The notes under the pieces: generated by a model
The model's input: only the letters and a program-made list of their open reading frames with translations
Told to the model about the DNA's origin: nothing
The model's database searches: none
Part shown: positions 1-8,282 of the stretch, one piece after another
How the letters are laid out: each line of letters opens with the position of its first letter
How positions within the stretch are numbered: position 1 is the first letter of the stretch
NCBI GenBank assembly: GCA_964422925.1
Contig: CAYRDC010000035.1
Location: 1-16,432, forward strand
DNA length: 16,432 nt
Direction of reading: 5' to 3'
Origin: CAYRDC01 sp964422925
Lineage (GTDB): Bacteria; Bacteroidota; Bacteroidia; Chitinophagales; S012-47
Program-made: the position numbers and the translations under genes

Positions 1-3000
1 GATGCCCGGATACTGGACCGGCAAAATGATACGCTGGCCACCGCGCAGGAAGCACGGGTCAGGTTCCGCCCGCTGCAATTCTTCCGGAAAAATATTTCGA
101 TCCGCTCTGTAACCACCCGGGGGCTGGCCCTGAATGCCAGGCGCGATTCCCCGGAAAACGGGTATAATTACGAATTCCTTTTCTCCGGAAACCAGGACAC
201 CACCCCCAGCGCCCCGGCCTGGGGCCTCGACCTCGGCCGCCTGGTTATGGAAGAAACCCGGCTGAACCTGGACGATAAACCCATAGGACAAAACATATCT
301 GTAAACCTGCCCTACCTGGCGGTACAGATTGATGATATAAATGCGGACAGTTCCCTGCTGCACCTGCAATCCGTTCAGCTGAATCAAAACTCGGTGCATA
401 TATTCCGCAACCCCGAAGCCATCATGGCCAGCGCTGGCCATCCGGCCGGGGACGAGCCTGGCGAACCCGTAGTGCTTTCCTGCGGCCAATGGCATATCCG
501 GCTCGACACCTTAATGGTTTCCGGCCAGCAACTGGTTTACCAGAATGGCTCCGGTTCAGTCATTCCGCAGGAATCCATCAACTTTAACAATCTGGACCTG
601 CAGCCGGTGAACCTTTTGCTGACAGATCTTTCATGGCATGAAGACAACCTGAATGCCCGGCTTGCCCATTTCGACCTGCAGGAACAAAGCGGATTTGCCA
701 TTACCCAGATGCGGGGCAACCTGACCCTTTACCGGAAAGGCGCTGTAATCGATGATCTGTACCTGGCTACCGGCAACAGCATAGTCCGCGATTCGCTGGC
801 ATTGCGTTTCCGCTCTCTCACCGATTTCAGTGATGTGCTCAATGCCGTGAAAATTATAGCCGATCTCAAAAAGTCCGAAATCGGGATGCGGGATGTACGG
901 TATTTCGCCCCGGATCTGCCCAATGACCCGGAGCAAAACCTTTCGGTAAACGGGCTGGTAAAGGGCACTATTTCTGACCTCAGGGGAAAGGACATGGAAG
1001 TGGCCTTTGGAAGCCACACGCGGTTCACCGGGGATTTAGAACTGATCGGATTGCCGGACATCGCGGAGACCTTTATATATATAGGTGCGGATAAATTGCT
1101 GACCAATTACCAGGAATTGCACGCCCTCCTGCCAAGGGTTAACCTGCCGCCTAAAATCGCCAAACTGGGAAATGTCAGGTTTCAGGGAGAATTCACCGGT
1201 TTTCTGCGCGATTTTGTGGCGTATGGCACGCTGCATACTGCCCTGGGCATCCTGCGGTCAGATATCAATATGAAATTTAACCCCAACAACGGCCTGCCGG
1301 CTTATTCGGGCACTCTGAAATCCCACAATTTTCATATCGGCAAATGGATGGACCAGCCGGACCTCGGGCTGATTGCTTTCAATACCGAAATCCGGGGCAG
1401 CGGTTTCGAACTGGACGATCTTGCCATGGACATTAACGGTACCATAGACCACCTGGAGTACAACGATTACGATTACCACCACATCGCCTACAACGGGGAA
1501 CTGAAAAAGCGCTTTTTCTCCGGGCTGTTTGACATGAATGACCGGAGAGCTAATTTTGACTTCAAGGGAACCATCGATCTGTCCGGGCCGGAACCGGTAT
1601 TCGATTTTAACTCCAATATTACCTTTGCCGATCTCCGGGACCTTCACTTTACATCTGACAAACTGCAGATAAAAACCTATGCCTCCCTTCATTTCAAGGG
1701 CATTGACCCGGATAACCTGAACGGGGAACTGAACTTCACCCATATTGCGGTCACCACCGCCAGCGGGCATTTTAACGTGGACACGATCCGGTTCACAGCC
1801 AGCAGTGACAGTGCCGGAAACAAATTTTTACTCCGTTCCGATTTCGCGGACGCGGATTTCAGCGGAGAATTCCGGCTCACCGAAATTCCGGATGCCCTGG
1901 CCGCTTACATGAACAAGTATTACCTGACCGAAAACTACCAGCCACCGGCCGGATTGGCACAAAACCACTTTGACTTTACCTTGCTGGTTAAAAAAGACCA
2001 CCCGGTGACACGCTTGATTTACCCTGGGCTGGAACATCTGGGCGGTACCTTTATTTACGGGCACTTTGACGGTCGGAAGCAGCGGTTAACCCTGGATGGA
2101 ATTATCCCGCGGTTTACGGTTGGAGACGGCATTCAGGGAGAACAGGCCAACTTCCTCGTACGGACGCGGAATGATTCCCTGATCGTTTCCGCTTCACTGG
2201 CCGGCCTGACCATTGATGAAGAAACCAAAGCCAAAGGCAGCCGTTTGCGGGCAGTGATTGCCGATAACCAGGCCCGGTTCATGGTGAAAACCGGCAGTGA
2301 TTACTATTTGAACAATATTCTCCTCCAAGGGAATGCCTTGCGGCACGGAGATACCATAGATGTAAGGCTGGACACTTCACAAATCGTTCTGTCAGGCCGG
2401 GAATGGATCATTAACAGCGATAACTTGGTCCGGATTTATAACGATGCCATCCAGCAAGCCTGGTTCAACCTCGACAATGAAAAACAAACCATTAAAATTC
2501 ACACCCGGGGTTCCCAGAAGAATTATACGTCTCTCGAGGCCGAAATCAGTAACCTGCAAATGCCTACCCTGGCCGGAATTATCAATTATAACGATTACGA
2601 CCTGCAGGGAACCATACAGGGGAAAATCCGCGTACTGAATGTCTTCGGGCAAAGGCTGCGTGTCATAAACGACTTGGAAATTTCTGACTTCTCGATTGAT
2701 AATCAGCCGGTTGGGAACATAATCCTGAAAGGCGGGTATATTCCATATATCCGGCAGGTAAACCTGGACGCGCAAATTATTCAGCAGGATACCATTTGCA
2801 CGGTGAACGGGTTCTATACCATGGACCCGGAACGGGAAAATATCCGGTTTGACGTAGCGCTGAAACAATTGCCGGCCGTGATGTTCGAACCTTTCCTGGC
2901 GGGCGTAATGTCAGACATGGAAGGTACGATGGATGGGGACCTGAAAATCCGCGGCAAAGCCGGTGACCCAGATTTGCAGGGGAGCCTGCGTTACGCCAAT

Positions 3001-4560
3001 GGCGCTTTCCGGTTCGATTACCTCAACACCCACTATTCCGCGGACACTATCCCCGTGGTCCTTCATCAAAACAAACTGGAAATCAATCCTTCCCGGCTAT
3101 ATGATGCGAACGGGGTTCCGGCTGTGCTGAAAGGCTCGGTGATAATGAAAACGGTCACTAAGCCGGTTTTCGACCATCTGACCCTGGACACCAACCCGGA
3201 CTTTGCCATGATGAACCTGGACCAGGAAGAAGGGGAATATTTCTACGGTCAGGCCTTTGGGAAAGGCTTTATCGATATCAACGGAGGTTTGAACAATCTG
3301 GACATTTTCGTACAGGCCACCACCGGGAAAAACACCCGGGTATTTATCCCGGTTAGCTACGGCAGCGAATACGGAGATTATGAATTTATCCGGTTCCGCC
3401 AGCCGGAAGCAGGTGTGGAACCGGAATACCGGACCAGCCTCAACGGGATGCACCTGGATATGGACCTGGATGTCACCCGGGATGCCGAAGTGCAATTGAT
3501 TTTTGACCTCCAGGCGGGTGATATCATCCGTAGCCGCGGGGAAGGCAACCTGAACCTGGACATAAGTACATTGGGTGATTTTAATATGTACGGGAATTAC
3601 ACCATCCGGGAAGGAGATTACCTGTTTACACTCAAAGACCTGATTAACAAGAAGTTCACTATCGAAGACGGGGGAACCATCACCTGGGCAGGCGACCCTT
3701 ATGAAGCCAACCTGGATATTAATGCCATCTACACGGTAAAAGCTTCCGGTTACGACTTGCTGTCTGACCAGATTGACCAGTTATCAGAAAATGAAATCAA
3801 ACAATTAAAGCAGCCAACCCCTATGGATGTTTACCTGAAATTGCGGGGCGCCCTTTCCAGCCCGGAAATAGCATTTGACATCCAGCCTTCGGCTGAAGAA
3901 GCTTACCGCGTACCCGGGAGCCTGACCAGACGGCTGCAGGAACTTCGGACCGATGAAAATGAAATGAACAAGCAGGTGCTGGGGCTTATCGTATTCAACA
4001 AATTCATTCCTGCCGAAATCAATACCACTGCCGTCAGCAAAGAGCCCTGGAGAAATACAGGCATGAATACGGTAACGGAATTTCTTTCCAGCCAGATGTC
4101 ATTGTACTTTAACGACCTGTTGTCGAAATACGACATGGAGGTTGACTTCCAGTATAAGAATTATGAATTGGGCGGTGTGGGTGATGCAAACAATTCCCTG
4201 ACACGCAATGAATTGGACCTTGAGCTTAAGAAAAAGCTGGGCCGGTTTGTGGTGAACGTGGGAGGCAACCTGGATTTTGGAAACACCAGCAGTTCTGTTA
4301 CCAATACAAACAACCTGGCCGGTGATTTTGAAGTGGAATATTCCATTTCAGAAGACGGAAAGCTGCGAATCAAAGGATTCCGGAAGAGCGATTACGATAT
4401 TTTTTCCAATATCAATAAAAACAAGACCGGTGTCGGGTTTTTTCTGAGAAGGGACTTTGACAATGCCCGGGATTTATTCAGTCCGGACAGGAACGGCAGG
4501 AATCAATTGAGCGACAAGGACCTGAAAGAAGACGAAAACATATCCAACATCCCGGACTAA
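1..4560 (+). CDS. tamB: TamB-like translocation/assembly module protein (C-terminal DUF490), 5' truncated by the window edge
   Basis: The frame is open from base 1 without a stop, so the gene starts upstream of the window; the ATG at 247 is internal. 1519 residues are visible; the N-terminal membrane anchor expected of the family is missing. The protein is long and rich in amphipathic beta-strands with recurring N-Y-N-D-Y-D type motifs (codons about 486-492 and 862-867), as expected for a periplasm-spanning beta-groove. The C-terminal TamB/DUF490 region is clear: GNYTIREGDYLF near codon 1197, a T-I-x-W-x-G-D-P-Y-E segment, LGLIVFNKFIP near codon 1327, and a final beta-rich part ending in GFFLRRDFDN near codon 1480. 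Known: TamB-like AsmA-superfamily proteins help move phospholipids, or help insert proteins, between inner and outer membrane. Its stop overlaps the convergent ribBA stop by 4 bases. The family call is strong; the cargo is unknown. Confidence 0.9.
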   Translation, partial: DARILDRQNDTLATAQEARVRFRPLQFFRKNISIRSVTTRGLALNARRDSPENGYNYEFLFSGNQDTTPSAPAWGLDLGRLVMEETRLNLDDKPIGQNISVNLPYLAVQIDDINADSSLLHLQSVQLNQNSVHIFRNPEAIMASAGHPAGDEPGEPVVLSCGQWHIRLDTLMVSGQQLVYQNGSGSVIPQESINFNNLDLQPVNLLLTDLSWHEDNLNARLAHFDLQEQSGFAITQMRGNLTLYRKGAVIDDLYLATGNSIVRDSLALRFRSLTDFSDVLNAVKIIADLKKSEIGMRDVRYFAPDLPNDPEQNLSVNGLVKGTISDLRGKDMEVAFGSHTRFTGDLELIGLPDIAETFIYIGADKLLTNYQELHALLPRVNLPPKIAKLGNVRFQGEFTGFLRDFVAYGTLHTALGILRSDINMKFNPNNGLPAYSGTLKSHNFHIGKWMDQPDLGLIAFNTEIRGSGFELDDLAMDINGTIDHLEYNDYDYHHIAYNGELKKRFFSGLFDMNDRRANFDFKGTIDLSGPEPVFDFNSNITFADLRDLHFTSDKLQIKTYASLHFKGIDPDNLNGELNFTHIAVTTASGHFNVDTIRFTASSDSAGNKFLLRSDFADADFSGEFRLTEIPDALAAYMNKYYLTENYQPPAGLAQNHFDFTLLVKKDHPVTRLIYPGLEHLGGTFIYGHFDGRKQRLTLDGIIPRFTVGDGIQGEQANFLVRTRNDSLIVSASLAGLTIDEETKAKGSRLRAVIADNQARFMVKTGSDYYLNNILLQGNALRHGDTIDVRLDTSQIVLSGREWIINSDNLVRIYNDAIQQAWFNLDNEKQTIKIHTRGSQKNYTSLEAEISNLQMPTLAGIINYNDYDLQGTIQGKIRVLNVFGQRLRVINDLEISDFSIDNQPVGNIILKGGYIPYIRQVNLDAQIIQQDTICTVNGFYTMDPERENIRFDVALKQLPAVMFEPFLAGVMSDMEGTMDGDLKIRGKAGDPDLQGSLRYANGAFRFDYLNTHYSADTIPVVLHQNKLEINPSRLYDANGVPAVLKGSVIMKTVTKPVFDHLTLDTNPDFAMMNLDQEEGEYFYGQAFGKGFIDINGGLNNLDIFVQATTGKNTRVFIPVSYGSEYGDYEFIRFRQPEAGVEPEYRTSLNGMHLDMDLDVTRDAEVQLIFDLQAGDIIRSRGEGNLNLDISTLGDFNMYGNYTIREGDYLFTLKDLINKKFTIEDGGTITWAGDPYEANLDINAIYTVKASGYDLLSDQIDQLSENEIKQLKQPTPMDVYLKLRGALSSPEIAFDIQPSAEEAYRVPGSLTRRLQELRTDENEMNKQVLGLIVFNKFIPAEINTTAVSKEPWRNTGMNTVTEFLSSQMSLYFNDLLSKYDMEVDFQYKNYELGGVGDANNSLTRNELDLELKKKLGRFVVNVGGNLDFGNTSSSVTNTNNLAGDFEVEYSISEDGKLRIKGFRKSDYDIFSNINKNKTGVGFFLRRDFDNARDLFSPDRNGRNQLSDKDLKEDENISNIPD

Positions 4561-5828
4561 TCTTCCGCTTTGTCTTCGGGCAATTCCGGTTTGACTTCCT
4601 TCAGGATTTCATGGCCCAGTTTATCGCGTTTGGTCACCAGGTATTTTACATTGTGTGGGTTGGGTTCCACCTCAAGATGCACATTTTCAACTATTTCCAG
4701 CCCATAACCCTTTAAACCGATGCGTTTCCTCGGGTTGTTGGTCATGAGCCGGATTTTGGTAATGCCCAGGTCGCGCAGGATTTGCGCTCCAATGCCGTAA
4801 TCCCTGGGGTCCTTGTGGAAACCCAGTTTTATATTGGCTTCAACGGTATCCAGGCCGGCTTCCTGCAGTTTGTAGGCGTGCAGCTTGTTTAGCAGACCGA
4901 TGCCCCTGCCCTCCTGGTTCATATAGAGGACTACGCCTTTCCCTTCGCGGTCGACCATTTGCATGGCAGCATGCAACTGGTCCCCGCAATCACAGCGCAT
5001 GGAACCCAGAATGTCACCGGTGACGCAGCTCGAATGCACCCGCACCAGTACCGGTTCGCCCTTTTTCCAGTGCCCTTTCACCAAAGCCAGGTGCAACTGG
5101 TCGTTGGTAAGTTGGCGGTAAGCAATCAGCTTGAAGTTTCCATACTTGGTGGGCATTTTCACTTCTTCTTCCCGTTTGATCAGGCTCTCATGGGACAAAC
5201 GGTAGGCAATCAAGTCCCGGATGGAAATGATTTTAAGGTCAAATTTTTCAGCAATCTTCAGTAATTCCGGCAGCCGGGCCATGGAGCCGTCTTCATTCAT
5301 GATTTCCACCAGTACCCCGGCCGGTTCAAAACCGGCCAGCCGGGCCAGGTCAATGGTGGCTTCGGTATGGCCAGCCCGCCTGAGCACCCCGCCCCGCATC
5401 GCGCGCAACGGGAAAATATGCCCGGGACGGCCCAGGTCTTCCGGACGGGTATCCGGGTCTATCAATGCCTGAATGGTTTTGGCCCGGTCCGAAGCGGAAA
5501 TACCGGTGGAAGTGCCTCTGCCTTTCAGATCCACCGATATGGTAAACGGTGTTTCATGCAAAGCGGTATTTTGCCGGACCATCAGCTCCAGGCCCAGTTC
5601 ATCACAACGGTCTTCAATCAAGGGAGCGCAAATCAATCCCCGGCCGTGCTGGGCCATAAAATTGATTATCTCAGGGGTAACATTGCGCGCGGCAGTGATA
5701 AAATCACCTTCATTTTCCCGCTGCTCATCGTCTACTACGATGACCAGTTTCCCGGTACGGATATCTTCCAGGGCTTCTTCAATGGTGTTAAACCCTTTAC
5801 CGATTTCTTTCTGTTGGCTTCCAGACAT
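4557..5828 (-). CDS. ribBA: Bifunctional 3,4-dihydroxy-2-butanone-4-phosphate synthase / GTP cyclohydrolase II
   Basis: A 423-residue cytosolic enzyme catalysing both entry steps of riboflavin synthesis. The N-terminal RibB domain (about residues 10-210) turns ribulose 5-phosphate into 3,4-dihydroxy-2-butanone 4-phosphate plus formate. It shows DDEQRENEGD at 33-42, HETPFT at 91-96, the S-T-G-I-S-A-S-D-R segment near 107-115, RPGHIFPL at 134-141 and GHTEA at 153-157. The C-terminal RibA domain (about 225-410) opens GTP to the pyrimidine precursor. It keeps the three zinc cysteines C268, C279 and C281, the NQEGRGIG loop at 304-311, RDYGIGAQ at 342-349 and TNNPRK at 363-368. All key motifs are intact in both halves. 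The ATG start is preceded by a good purine-rich site (AAGGGAG, about 8 bases upstream). The start lies 32 bases inside the end of the upstream membrane glycosyltransferase gene, so it is probably the last gene of a three-gene operon and translationally coupled. Confidence 0.97.
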   Translation of the reverse strand: MSGSQQKEIGKGFNTIEEALEDIRTGKLVIVVDDEQRENEGDFITAARNVTPEIINFMAQHGRGLICAPLIEDRCDELGLELMVRQNTALHETPFTISVDLKGRGTSTGISASDRAKTIQALIDPDTRPEDLGRPGHIFPLRAMRGGVLRRAGHTEATIDLARLAGFEPAGVLVEIMNEDGSMARLPELLKIAEKFDLKIISIRDLIAYRLSHESLIKREEEVKMPTKYGNFKLIAYRQLTNDQLHLALVKGHWKKGEPVLVRVHSSCVTGDILGSMRCDCGDQLHAAMQMVDREGKGVVLYMNQEGRGIGLLNKLHAYKLQEAGLDTVEANIKLGFHKDPRDYGIGAQILRDLGITKIRLMTNNPRKRIGLKGYGLEIVENVHLEVEPNPHNVKYLVTKRDKLGHEILKEVKPELPEDKAED

Positions 5829-6981
5829 TGTTTTTAACTCCCTTTATGTAATTTACAAACCCGGCCAGCAATGCCAGGTTCATGGCGTAAAAGTAATAGA
5901 TAAACCTGGTAATCAGAAGGTTAACACCTATTTGCTGCAAAATTAACTCAATTAGCGGAATCGACCATATTCCCAGTTGTATGTAAAACAATATCCGGTA
6001 AAAAGGATTCCAACCAGCCAAAATGGCTCCACTAATCAGCAAACAAAACATAAATACAGGCACAAGCCAGCGCAGCACTTTATGAGACCAGAAACTGAAT
6101 GCCAGGGGTTTCCAGGGCGGCCAGAGCGTTTTCCTGAAATAAACCAGGTTTTGAAAATTTCCGGCTGCCATTCTCTTTTTCCGTTGAAATTCATCTTTTA
6201 CCCGGAACGGTACATCTTCAATCACTACGGCTTCGCGGTTTTCCACGGCTTTATATCCGGCCAGCATGACTTTCATGGAAATAAAGAAGTCCTCCACCAC
6301 AAAACCGGGGGGCACTTCAGGCATAAGTTCACTACGAATGGCATAGCAGGCCCCGAAAGCGCCCATCATAGTGCCCCAAAGCCGCCCTTCCATTTCCTTG
6401 ATCCGGTTTTCCTGTAAAATGTAGCTTTCTTCCTGGGGGGCAATTCCTTTTTTCACCCGGTTTTCATTGCTGATATAGGCTCCTACCAGGCCGGTTCCGG
6501 GATCGGCAAAGGGGCGCACCAGGCCGCGGATGGTTGGCCGCGTAAACATTACATTGGCATCGGTCAGGATAAAAATCTTCCCCGGAGCCTTGCCAGTCAG
6601 TTCCACCAGGCGGCTCATCACCCCGGTCTTCCCGCTTCTTCGTTCCATGCGGATGAAATGAACAGGCACCGGGCTGGAAGCGGAAAAGGCACGCACGATT
6701 TCATCCGTACGGTCGTCACTGGCATCGGAACCCACATAAATGGCCAGTTTATCAACGGGAAAATCGGTTTCGGTTACCGAGCGCAACTTGTCGCCAATGA
6801 CTTTTTCTTCGTTGTAGGCAGCAATCAGCACATATACTTCCGGCAGGGGTTCTGGCATAGGCTCCTCATGATTTTTTTTACCGGACAGCCGGCTTAATAC
6901 TTTCAGCAGCAAGGGATAAAAGACATAGGTATGAAAGACAGCGGCCAGGGATAGCCAGAATATGATTACTGCGATAATCAA
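5797..6981 (-). CDS. Membrane-bound family 2 glycosyltransferase
   Basis: 394 residues with a GT2 catalytic core between membrane segments. One N-terminal helix (about 2-27) is followed by the GT-A domain: AAYNE at 54-58, SDASDD at 85-90, TDANV at 140-144 in the place of the metal-binding D-x-D, and V-V-E-D-F at 228-232 carrying the likely catalytic base region. QRKKR at 266-270 sits where processive synthases have Q-x-x-R-W. Three hydrophobic stretches follow (about 300-323, 328-350 and 357-379). Such enzymes add sugars from nucleotide donors on the cytoplasmic face, sometimes extruding the polymer; donor and acceptor here are unknown. The start is a TTG whose last two bases form the TGA stop of the upstream GT4 gene (TTGA overlap), consistent with translational coupling. 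The 3' end overlaps ribBA by 32 bases. The C-terminal N-V-W-K-P-T motif supports the stop position. Confidence 0.88.
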   Translation of the reverse strand: MIIAVIIFWLSLAAVFHTYVFYPLLLKVLSRLSGKKNHEEPMPEPLPEVYVLIAAYNEEKVIGDKLRSVTETDFPVDKLAIYVGSDASDDRTDEIVRAFSASSPVPVHFIRMERRSGKTGVMSRLVELTGKAPGKIFILTDANVMFTRPTIRGLVRPFADPGTGLVGAYISNENRVKKGIAPQEESYILQENRIKEMEGRLWGTMMGAFGACYAIRSELMPEVPPGFVVEDFFISMKVMLAGYKAVENREAVVIEDVPFRVKDEFQRKKRMAAGNFQNLVYFRKTLWPPWKPLAFSFWSHKVLRWLVPVFMFCLLISGAILAGWNPFYRILFYIQLGIWSIPLIELILQQIGVNLLITRFIYYFYAMNLALLAGFVNYIKGVKNNVWKPTERNR

Positions 6982-8177
6982 TGCAAGAGGTTTTCCAGGA
7001 ATTTTTCCATTTTTTCGGCCAGACGGTCGATCCGGTATTTTTCGCGGACGAAGGCTGCTCCCTGCCGGCCGGTTTTCCGGTATAAATCTACATCATTGAA
7101 GCATTCTATTATTGCGCGGGCAAAATCTTTTGGCTTGTCGGCCAGCAGGAAATGTTTACCGGGTTCCAGACCGATGCCTTCCACGGCTTTGCTGGTAGCC
7201 ACTATGGTTTTTCCAAGCGCCAGGGCCTCCAGCGCCTTGATGCGCATGCCGCTGCCCGACTGCAGCGGGATCAGGCACAGGTCATGGTCCAGGTAAAACT
7301 GGCGCGCATCAGGCACCTCGCCCAGGTAGCTCATATCCGGAATACGCCTCTTCAGGAAATGAGCCGGGGCATTCCTGCCGGCCACCACCAGCGGCACTCC
7401 GGGCAGGGCCTTGTGCACCACGGGCCAGACATAATCCAGGAACCACTGCAATCCTTCCAGGTTGGGCATCCAGTCCAGGGCTCCGAAAATAAACATATCG
7501 TGAGGTATTTCAACAGGTTCCCGGTAAGGATACAGGTCCAGATCCAAGCCGGCCGGCAAATCCAGGACAGGAACCCCCGGACTGTTCAGCCGGATCTCTT
7601 CCGAATCAGCCGGGCTGATGGAAGCAATCCCGTCAAAACGGCTCCACGTGGCTTGTTCGTAAAATTGCAGCCGGGTTGCCAGTAAAGTGAAATACCTGCG
7701 TTTCAGGGGATTCCGCTCGTGACGGGCCAGGCCTTCCCAAATACGGTATTCCCGGTTATGCGAACGCAAAACCAACGGGACATCTGTTTCTTTCCGGATA
7801 GTGGACAGGTAAGAAGCCAGGTATATGCCTTCCATTTGAATGACATCCGGCTTGAAATCCCGGATATGCCGGATTATTTCCCGCCCAAAGTTCCGGCTGT
7901 AAAACCGCTGGATATTATAGGATTCGTTGCTGAACAAATTCAGAAATGCCGGCAACAGTTTTACCCGGGTATCCACATCCACTGCATGGATATCAAGCAT
8001 TTTTTTCAGGTCATCAGGACACCGGGCCGGTGAATAATGATGCTTCGGGGTGTTCATGGCCAGGATGCGCACCGAATTCCCCCGCTGGGCCAGCCCCCGG
8101 GAAAGTTGCAAAATGGCAATGGATTCACCATCGAATGGCGGATAAGGAAACTTTTTGCAAATCTGCAGTATCTTCAT
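6978..8177 (-). CDS. Family 4 (GT-B) glycosyltransferase, group 1 type
   Basis: 399 residues, no signal peptide or membrane helix: a cytoplasmic GT-B enzyme. The N-terminal Rossmann half begins MKILQICKKFPYPP with a D-G-E-S loop (17-20). SHNREYRIWE at 139-148 follows, typical of a subgroup acting on surface polysaccharide. The C-terminal half has FGALDWMPN at 231-239, VAGRN at 265-269, and the donor-binding stretch at 304-335 containing G-S-G-M-R-I-K, an E-A-L-A-L-G-K turn and a final V-E-G-I. It probably transfers a hexose from a nucleotide sugar to a growing glycan; the substrate cannot be read from sequence. The frame stays open upstream to 8717, but that extension runs antisense through the divergent GT2 gene and has no family features. 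ATG at 8177 is therefore chosen. A TAccTTTG promoter element lies 11 bases upstream. First gene of the operon leading to ribBA. Confidence 0.9.
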   Translation of the reverse strand: MKILQICKKFPYPPFDGESIAILQLSRGLAQRGNSVRILAMNTPKHHYSPARCPDDLKKMLDIHAVDVDTRVKLLPAFLNLFSNESYNIQRFYSRNFGREIIRHIRDFKPDVIQMEGIYLASYLSTIRKETDVPLVLRSHNREYRIWEGLARHERNPLKRRYFTLLATRLQFYEQATWSRFDGIASISPADSEEIRLNSPGVPVLDLPAGLDLDLYPYREPVEIPHDMFIFGALDWMPNLEGLQWFLDYVWPVVHKALPGVPLVVAGRNAPAHFLKRRIPDMSYLGEVPDARQFYLDHDLCLIPLQSGSGMRIKALEALALGKTIVATSKAVEGIGLEPGKHFLLADKPKDFARAIIECFNDVDLYRKTGRQGAAFVREKYRIDRLAEKMEKFLENLLH

Positions 8178-8188
8178 GTACCTGACTG

Positions 8189-8196
8189 CAAAGGTA
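8189..8196 (-). promoter_or_regulatory. Bacteroidota -7 promoter element (TACCTTTG) for the GT4-GT2-ribBA operon
   Basis: Exact match to TAnnTTTG, the -7 element read by the Bacteroidota primary sigma factor. It lies 11 bases before the ATG at 8177, so the transcript would have a leader of only a few bases. No clear -33 TTTG at the usual spacing. Inference from motif and position only. Confidence 0.45.
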
Positions 8197-8252
8197 ATCA
8201 GCCCCTTGCTAATTGAAAATCCCTGAAAAAGAATTAGTGTCGCAACCCTGTG

Positions 8253-8260
8253 TATATTTG
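8253..8260 (+). promoter_or_regulatory. Bacteroidota -7 promoter element (TATATTTG) for the polyprenyl-sugar-synthase-like GT2 gene
   Basis: Exact TAnnTTTG match, 22 bases before the ATG at 8283, in the 105-base divergent gap shared with the GT4 operon. Only a poor -33 candidate (TTAGTG near 8234) is visible. The two divergent -7 elements are separated by about 56 bases, so the promoters do not overlap but are close. Confidence 0.5.
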
Positions 8261-8282
8261 CAACGAATCTTGCCAATAGTTT

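Noticed and set aside
247..249. ATG at 247 as the start of the tamB-like gene
   Set aside because: The frame is open to base 1 and the upstream codons encode sequence continuous with the family, so the gene is truncated by the window.
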